A stretch of 64,000 nucleotides of DNA from Laguncularia racemosa (lineage: Eukaryota > Streptophyta > Magnoliopsida > Myrtales > Combretaceae): NCBI GenBank assembly GCA_037954665.1, contig JBBMOL010000092.1, positions 1,488,001 through 1,552,000 of the forward strand, given 5' to 3'. Both the position numbers and the translations under genes were made by a program. The notes below the pieces were generated by a model. It saw only the letters and a list, made by a program, of their open reading frames with translations. It had not been told where the DNA came from and searched no databases. Below, one piece after another: positions 58,931 through 64,000 of the stretch (position 1 is its first letter; every line of letters starts with the position of its first letter).

Positions 58931-60271
58931 CAAGGCGTTAACTACAATATTTGTGTTTCCCTTCTTGTAGTTAATCATATAGGAAAAACTCTCTAAAAAC
59001 TCCACCCATTTGGCTTGGCGTTTTGACAAATGTTTTCAACCTCTGAAGTGTTTTTGTGACTCATGATTTGTAAAAATAATGAATTCCTTAGGAAGAAGAT
59101 AATGTTGCCATGTCATTAATGCCCCCACTAAGGAATAGAACTCCTTATCATATATTGAGTAGTTTAAAGGTGCACCACTCAATTTTTCACTGAAATAAGC
59201 AATAGTCTTCTTATCTTATATCAACATAGCAGTAATCCCTACTCTTGAGGCATCATACTCCAATTCAAAAATTCTGTCAAAATCAGGTAAAACTAACACT
59301 GGAGCAGTATTTAGTTTTGTTTTCACCTCCTCAAAGCTCTTTTAGGCTTGTTCTCTCTAAACAAAAGGAACATTCTTCTTTGTCAATTCAGTTAACAGAT
59401 TGACAATATTACTAAAATTCTTGACAAAATGTCTATAGAATGAAGCCAGTCCATGAAAACTTCTTACCTCAGCAACTGATTTTGGTGTTGACCAATCCCT
59501 AATAGCCATCACATTTTCTTCATCTACTCTGACACTAGAACCAGTTATAGTAAATCCAAGAAATGTTACCTCAGTTTGATAGAAAGAACACTTCTTGAGA
59601 TTTGCATACAGTTGTTGCTCCCTCAGTGTTGAAAACATGACCTATAAATATTCCACATGATTTTCCAGGTTTTTGCTATAAATCAAAATGTCATCAAAAT
59701 AAATAAAAACAAAGTTGCCTAGAAATTCCTTCATTACATGATTCATCAGCCTCATAAAAGTACTGGGGGCATTAGTCAGACCGAATGGCATGACCATCCA
59801 CTCATATAACCTATGGTGGGTTTTAAAGGCGGTCTTCCACTAATCTCCTTCCTTCATTTGAATTTGGTGATACCTACTTTTAAGATCTACCTTAGATAAT
59901 ACCTGTGCACTATGTAGCTCATCTAACATATCATCAAGTCTAGCTCATCTAACATACCTCCATATGCCATCCTTCTTAGGAACAAGAAGGGTAGGAACAA
60001 CACAAGGACTAATACTCTCCCTAATAAGACCCCGTTCTACCAATTCATCCACCTGACGCTTCAATTCTTTAGCCTCTTCAGGATTCATGCGATATGCAAG
60101 TCGATTTGGTAAAACTGATCTGGACTGAAAATTAATGGCATGTTCAATGCCTCTCAGAGGTGGTAATCCCTCAGGTAATTCATTTAGAAATAGATCTTTG
60201 TACTCATCCAATACCTGAGTTACCACAGGGGGTAACTGTTCATACCCATCCACCTCTAATGCATATCTCAT
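58931..60271 (-). pseudogene. Reverse transcriptase and RNase H of element 3
   Basis: RT starts YKDLFLNELPEGLPPLRGIE (about 60200) and has LVPKKDGIWR near 59965. It loses frame at about 59945, recovers VMPFGLTNAP-like sequence near 59795 and keeps the catalytic FDDILIYSK at about 59690. It then has LYANLKKCSFYQTEVTFLGF and EVRSFHGLASFYRHFVKNFS (59485-59426). RNase H follows: LNYSIYDKEFYSLVGAL, then HYLLPKEF and QAKWVEFLESFSY, ending near 58970. About ten stops or shifts are present. Family knowledge: RT copies the element RNA and RNase H removes it. Confidence 0.88.
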
Positions 60272-61198
60272 CTACAATAGATACACTGGTCTCTCATCTT
60301 TTATGGCCTCCTCCAGTTCATACTGCTCCACCAATAATGTCTTCTTCTTCTCAGCCTTATTTATTTGCTTCTGTGCCTCTTGTACTTTAGAAGGTGACAT
60401 GGGGTTCAACACTATTCGCTTACCGTCTTTCTGGAATACGTAAGTGTTCCTAAAGGCATCATGTAATGCTCTCCTATTATACAACTAGTGCCTGCCAAGT
60501 AATATATGGGATGGACACATAGGAAGAATGTTACAAATAATCTCGTCGTGGTACTTATCTCCTATGCTAAAAGGAACCTTAGCCTTCTGAGTGACATGTA
60601 GACTACCCTGTTCACTCAACCAATGCAGTTTATAGGGCTTGGGATGTGGGGTTATGACTAGTTTCAATTTAGTCACCAATGAAGCAACTACAACATTAGT
60701 ACAACTACCTCCATCAATAACAAGAGCATAAGGATTACCTTGGACCCTGTAGGAGATGTGAAATATATTTTCCCTTTGCTTATCCTCATTAGTAGGAAAG
60801 GTAGTCATCGCTCTATTGAATACATTAATGGAAAAATACTGATTATTTCCCTTATCCTCATGTACTTCAGCATCTGCATCACCATAATACTCATTTAATA
60901 CAATTGACAGATCTGTGGCCTTGTGTATATCTTCCTCATGCTCAACCTCCATAGTAGTCATAACCCTTCTATTTGGACACTGAGCAGCCATATGTCTAAA
61001 ACTTAGACATTTAAAACATTTAACCTGGCGGTTCCGTCCTCCTGATGTCCCAGCTACAACCTGTTTGTTATCATTCCCTGCTAATTCTTTCCCCCCTCTA
61101 TTGTTTAGCACTACTGCATTCTTTTCCATATTTCTACTGTATCCCCCCTCTATCAACTTGTTTGCCTTCAGAACCATACGGATTTGTAGAGGTTTCAT
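60272..61198 (-). pseudogene. gag zinc knuckle and protease of element 3
   Basis: The frame is open from 61198 to 60485. The zinc knuckle CFKCLSFRHMAAQC (C-x2-C-x4-H-x4-C, near 61020-60979) binds RNA in the gag protein. The protease follows with LVIDGGSCTNVVVASLVTKL (60724-60665), where the catalytic D-G-G-S is intact, and the terminal LPMCPSHILLGRH; a TAG then ends the frame at 60485. The next frame (60484-60272) holds the linker to RT with QKDGKRIVLNPMSPSKV. A near-complete protease suggests recent loss of function. Confidence 0.87.
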
Positions 61199-62075
61199 AT
61201 CTGTTATTTGCTGCTCAATATGGATTAGATCGCCTTTGCCTCTCCACTTTCAAAGCTAACTGAATGGCCTTATCAAGGGTGTCATACCTCTGTAACTCCA
61301 CAATACATGCAATTTCATATTTCAAACCAGACATAAATAGTGCTAAGGTCTGTTCAGGAGGTTCGACTAACCCACATCTGATCATCCTTGACATATTCAT
61401 CAACAGTTTTGCCTCCCTGCCTCAATATCTGGAGAAGCGTGAATAACTCCTGCCTGTAGTGCTCTAGTGTAAACCTCTTCCTCATAACTTGTTTCATTTC
61501 TTGTTAAGTACGGATCTCAACATCACCATCCCTTCGTCTACTAGCTATAAGGTTCTTCCACCAGAGGCGGCATATCTTGTAAACTCTACTATTGCGAGAC
61601 GAACCCGATTATGATCATTAATTTCATAACACTTAAAAAGGCCCTTTACCTTATCTTCTCAATCTAGATAATCCTTTGCAGAACCCCTTCCTACAAATGA
61701 AGGCATTTGCAACTTTACATATTCCAGACTTCGAAGCGGCCTGAACTCACGGTTAGGATAAGGTTCATCTTCAAAGTTATCATCCCTTTCTTCCCGAAAA
61801 GCATGATAATCTCCTCCCATTTTCCTACCCCTATTTCCTCTAAATGCTCCTTCCCTACATGCATTATTAGGGGCTACCTATGGATTTGCCATTAGTGGTT
61901 GTGGCAATGTAATTTGATCAACCTGTGTTGCAAGTGTAGCAACAATGATGGTAAGATCATGCAATTGTTCTTCTAAAGTTCTTCTTCCACTTATAGCATG
62001 ATGACCCTGACATCCTCTTACAACTTAACTATTAGCCTCATCACCAATTCCCCCATTCATACTATCATTCGACAT
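61199..62075 (-). pseudogene. gag N-terminal part of element 3
   Basis: ATG at 62075-62073 opens MSNDSMNGGIGDEANS, followed by an early stop. Further on are MPSFVGRGSAKDYLD, the F-K-C-Y motif with ending LAIVEFTRYA, and the open stretch 61403-61215 with LVEPPEQTLALFMSGLKYEI, which is the capsid retrotrans_gag region. At least four stops and a frameshift interrupt it. Confidence 0.8.
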
Positions 62076-62639
62076 GGTTGTTGAATTAAACTTTGACAAA
62101 TTCTTTTCCTCTTTTTTTTTTACTATCACACCTCTACAACACCAATTCCTTCAACCCAAATACACTCTTCACGACATACACACAAACACTTCAAGGTACA
62201 ATTCACACACACCCACGGTATAACACAACCTCAAGGCACAACACACACTCAATCACGGCTCAACACACTTCAAGACACAACACACACTTAACCACAACTC
62301 AACATACCTCACGGCACTACACACCTCCCACGGCACAATTTCCTCAATTACTCAAGTCAATAATGCAATCAAAGCAAATTAATGAACAATTACTACACAA
62401 GTTCACAATTATGGAATCACATTGAAGTAAATCTCCAACCTTCCATGCAAGTAACTCACGGCAAGAACCCTATATCTAATTTCCTCAACTTCAATCCGCT
62501 AAATCCAATGTAGTCACGACACAATTGAACACTATTCCTCAATTTCACTTCACACAACAACAATTGCTAAATGGCACAACAAGAACCCTAAATTCCCAAA
62601 TCAAAATCACAATTCCCACGTATAATTCCCTTCCTCAAA
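62076..62639 (-). other. 5' leader of element 3, rich in GT (CA on plus)
   Basis: Between the primer site and gag. On the plus strand it repeats ACACACAAC/CACGGC words (62160-62340) with no clean period. Low complexity, not coding. The open stretch on the plus strand here (62093-62425) reflects that composition. Confidence 0.6.
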
Positions 62640-62656
62640 CTGTAGCTTTGATACTA
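62640..62656 (-). other. Primer binding site of element 3
   Basis: The minus strand reads TAGTATCAAAGCTACAG, six bases inside the 5' LTR end. The usual plant initiator-Met-tRNA site begins TGGTATCAGAGC, and 10 of 12 positions agree. The differences fit G-to-A change. Confidence 0.82.
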
Positions 62657-62662
62657 AAAATA

Positions 62663-63358
62663 TGATATGCCAAGTTCTAATTCCAATTAACAACTCTATT
62701 TGAAGATTCAATTAAGTAATTGTGCAACCAAAAGTGGCGTAAACCCTAATTGCACACGGACCCTAATTGACGTGAAACAAGAATGAAATGAAGCTCCTAA
62801 TTCCTTACCAGATATAACACACTTGTTGAAATTAGGAATGAATTTTAATTGTTAATGTAACTCACAACAATTCAAGCCCACTCGTCACAATCCCTTGATA
62901 GAAATTGACAAGAGTCAAATGGAAGAGAAGAGTGCTCCCTTTCCATGCAAAAAGCAGCTATAAAATTATTGTTGCAAAAGTCCCTTTGTGTTACCTTTTT
63001 ACAAGTATTTATATTTGTTCTAAATATGGAAAATAACAAAAGAAAAATAGCTACATAGGGGTCGGTTCTTGAAGCTCTCCTTCGATCAATTGAGCACAAT
63101 GTAAGGTTGGTTTTTGTTGGTTCATTTAGGTCCATGAATCACTCACAAACCAAGAATTAGTGTGCTTGCTTGCCATTCTGTAATACCGATAAATGTACCC
63201 GATTAAATACAAAACAATTATATAAAGAAAATGAAGACACTATGCGAATGTCTTCGGGTTCTAATTGTTCAAAAAGTATTCTCGATGCTAAGTTTTGTAG
63301 TTCTTTGGCTCTCGCTTTTGTTATGGGTCCAGTAAATGCATTGGTTTGATTCCCATCA
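62663..63358 (-). repeat. 5' LTR of element 3 (696 bp)
   Basis: Near-identical to 57083-57777 along its length. TATAAATA on the minus strand is at 63012-63005. The ends are TG…CA on the minus strand. Confidence 0.93.
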
Positions 63359-63363
63359 TACCC

Positions 63364-64000
63364 TCATGCTCCTCCTAACTTGGTGATTGTTGTAGCACCT
63401 CTTTTATGACTGTTCAACTGTAGCGTCACCCTCTCTACCAAAGCTAGTGGCCTTTGCCTTGGTGTCACTTGAGATAGTGATGACCTCCCTAGCTTGAGTA
63501 CACTTTGGCCCAGAGTTTCCTCTTATTCAAATGCGTGTTGTGAGCATCCAGACTCTACCGTAGGTAACTTTCCCTTCCCAATAGCAGCTAAAGCAAGCTT
63601 TGACACGCACAAAGGCTCTAGGCCTTTGATCACAATTCCTTGAATAGCAGCCATCTTTGCTAGAGGAGCTACTAACCTAACCTTCTTTCTCTATAGAGCC
63701 TTTATCTTGCCTCGACCGGCCCGATGAGTCGTGAGGTTAGAAAGTCATATTGAATGAATTGGGGCCAAGTCTATAAAGTAAAGAAGGAAGTTAGTGTAAT
63801 TAAATAAGAACCCTTACAGGAGAAAACTCTATGAGGGAAATTAGGCCTCCAAGCTATAGTTGATGGGCTCATTTTCAACTTTTAAGTCAACCCCATCTTG
63901 AGCACGAAATCTTACCTTCACTTTAAATATCCTTAGCCTCATTTTGACTTACCAAGGCATCCACTTAGTCACCATCCTCACCATCTGACCCCTCGGGTGT
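63364..64000 (-). pseudogene. Antisense multi-exon reading frame of element 2, upstream part, broken
   Basis: On the minus strand, a coding-like stretch from 64000 (TPEGSDGEDGD, acidic) ends at a donor G|GTAAGA (GT at 63915-63914). An acceptor ending CTTTATAG lies at 63771, giving a 145-bp intron. The next exon runs from 63770 with MAAIQGIVIKGLEPL and LALAAIGKGKLPTVES, and stays in frame, with a few stops, up to the element 3 border at 63364. It then continues at 57082 (see that entry) in the same frame once element 3 and one target copy are removed. Family not recognised. It could be an antisense ORF of a Tat element or a captured host gene. Confidence 0.5.

Larger units (their letters stand above)
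57083..63358 (-). mobile_element. Element 3: complete Ty3/gypsy retrotransposon, minus strand (6276 bp, inactive)
   Basis: The LTRs at 57083-57777 and 62663-63358 are 695 and 696 bp and closely alike. Read on the minus strand they run TG…CA. Flanks are TACCT (57078-57082) and TACCC (63359-63363), a 5-bp target duplication with one later change. A primer site similar to the initiator-Met-tRNA type lies beside the 5' LTR. Internal order on the minus strand: gag, protease, RT, RNase H, integrase. The near-equal LTRs and fewer stops make it the youngest of the three large elements. Frameshifts, stops and a micro-inversion in integrase make it non-autonomous. It sits inside the antisense frame of element 2. 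Confidence 0.93.
46890..64000 (+). mobile_element. Element 2: old Ty3/gypsy (Tat-like) retrotransposon, heavily decayed and hosting three later insertions; 3' end outside the window
   Basis: The 5' LTR end is at 47093 (…CAATCAACA), followed by a primer-site-like TTGGCACC. TATAAAA at 46893-46899 is the likely LTR promoter; the LTR start cannot be fixed because the 3' LTR is not in the window. Domains in order on the + strand: gag zinc knuckle, protease (intact DNGSS), RT, archaeal-type RNase H, integrase, ending near 53875. An opposite-strand reading frame follows to the window end. Interrupted by 50489-52096, 54251-55447 and 57083-63358. The archaeal-type RNase H and the antisense ORF after pol are both known for Tat-lineage elements such as Grande and RIRE2. 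That the antisense part belongs to this element is inference. Confidence 0.7.

Noticed and set aside
62093..62425. A Thr/His-rich 110-codon plus-strand frame
   Set aside because: Produced by CA-rich repeat sequence in the leader of element 3 on the opposite strand.

Overview
The window is nuclear DNA from a flowering plant, most likely a eudicot. The signs are spliced genes with GT/AG introns and AT-rich spacers, plant-specific families (a PAT1-type GRAS regulator, an organic cation/carnitine transporter, a quinone reductase, a plant mobile domain relative), and three large Ty3/gypsy retrotransposons. I cannot name the species from the sequence. Nothing looks prokaryotic or organellar.

Gene-bearing part, 1-16 kb. 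The window opens inside the last exons of an FQR1-type NAD(P)H:quinone oxidoreductase (+ strand, ends at 372). A two-exon organic cation/carnitine transporter follows on the - strand (7269 down to 1920) with a 3.75-kb intron. Next is an intact GRAS regulator of the PAT1 branch (- strand, 13824 down to 12115), whose 5' leader is probably interrupted by an intron. The promoter upstream of it holds several TTGAC/TGACG motifs. I see no functional link between these three genes.

Transition, 16-22 kb. This stretch is AT-rich and holds a decayed plant mobile domain gene (- strand, 17292 to about 16880). Its start codon, a small intron, a TATA box and a pyrimidine-rich leader can still be read. A diverged tandem array with a period near 146 bp lies inside its leader.

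Element 1, 22091-36391. This is a full-length but dead 14.3-kb Tat/Ogre-type element: LTRs of 2008 and 1955 bp, a 5-bp target duplication (ACCTT), an extra ORF before gag, gag-pro, a candidate intron, then pol (RT, RNase H, second archaeal-type RNase H, integrase), and tandem repeats before the 3' LTR. Both LTRs carry tRNA-like A and B boxes.

Spacer, 36.4-46.6 kb. I find no supportable gene here, only AT-rich sequence, microsatellites and a diverged second copy of a segment that also lies left of element 1.

Element 2 and what landed in it, about 46.9-64 kb. A very decayed Tat-like element on the + strand is interrupted by three later insertions, each with clear ends: a 1.6-kb solo-LTR-like element (50489-52096, TSD ATTAG), a 1.2-kb non-autonomous hAT element (54251-55447, 8-bp TSD CTACTAAT), and a complete 6.3-kb Ty3/gypsy element on the - strand (element 3, 57083-63358, twin LTRs of 695 and 696 bp, initiator-Met-tRNA-type primer site). 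Downstream of the element 2 pol, on the opposite strand, lies a decayed multi-exon reading frame that element 3 splits. Its frame joins again when element 3 is mentally removed. Antisense ORFs in this position are known in Grande/RIRE2-type Tat elements, but I do not recognise this protein.

Every transposon protein here carries stops or catalytic substitutions. In element 1 many of these fit G-to-A or C-to-T change, as expected of methylated, silenced DNA. The points most worth a second look are the split antisense gene, the tRNA-like module inside the element 1 LTRs, the plant mobile domain relic with its tandem array, and a roughly 140-bp micro-inversion in the element 3 integrase.
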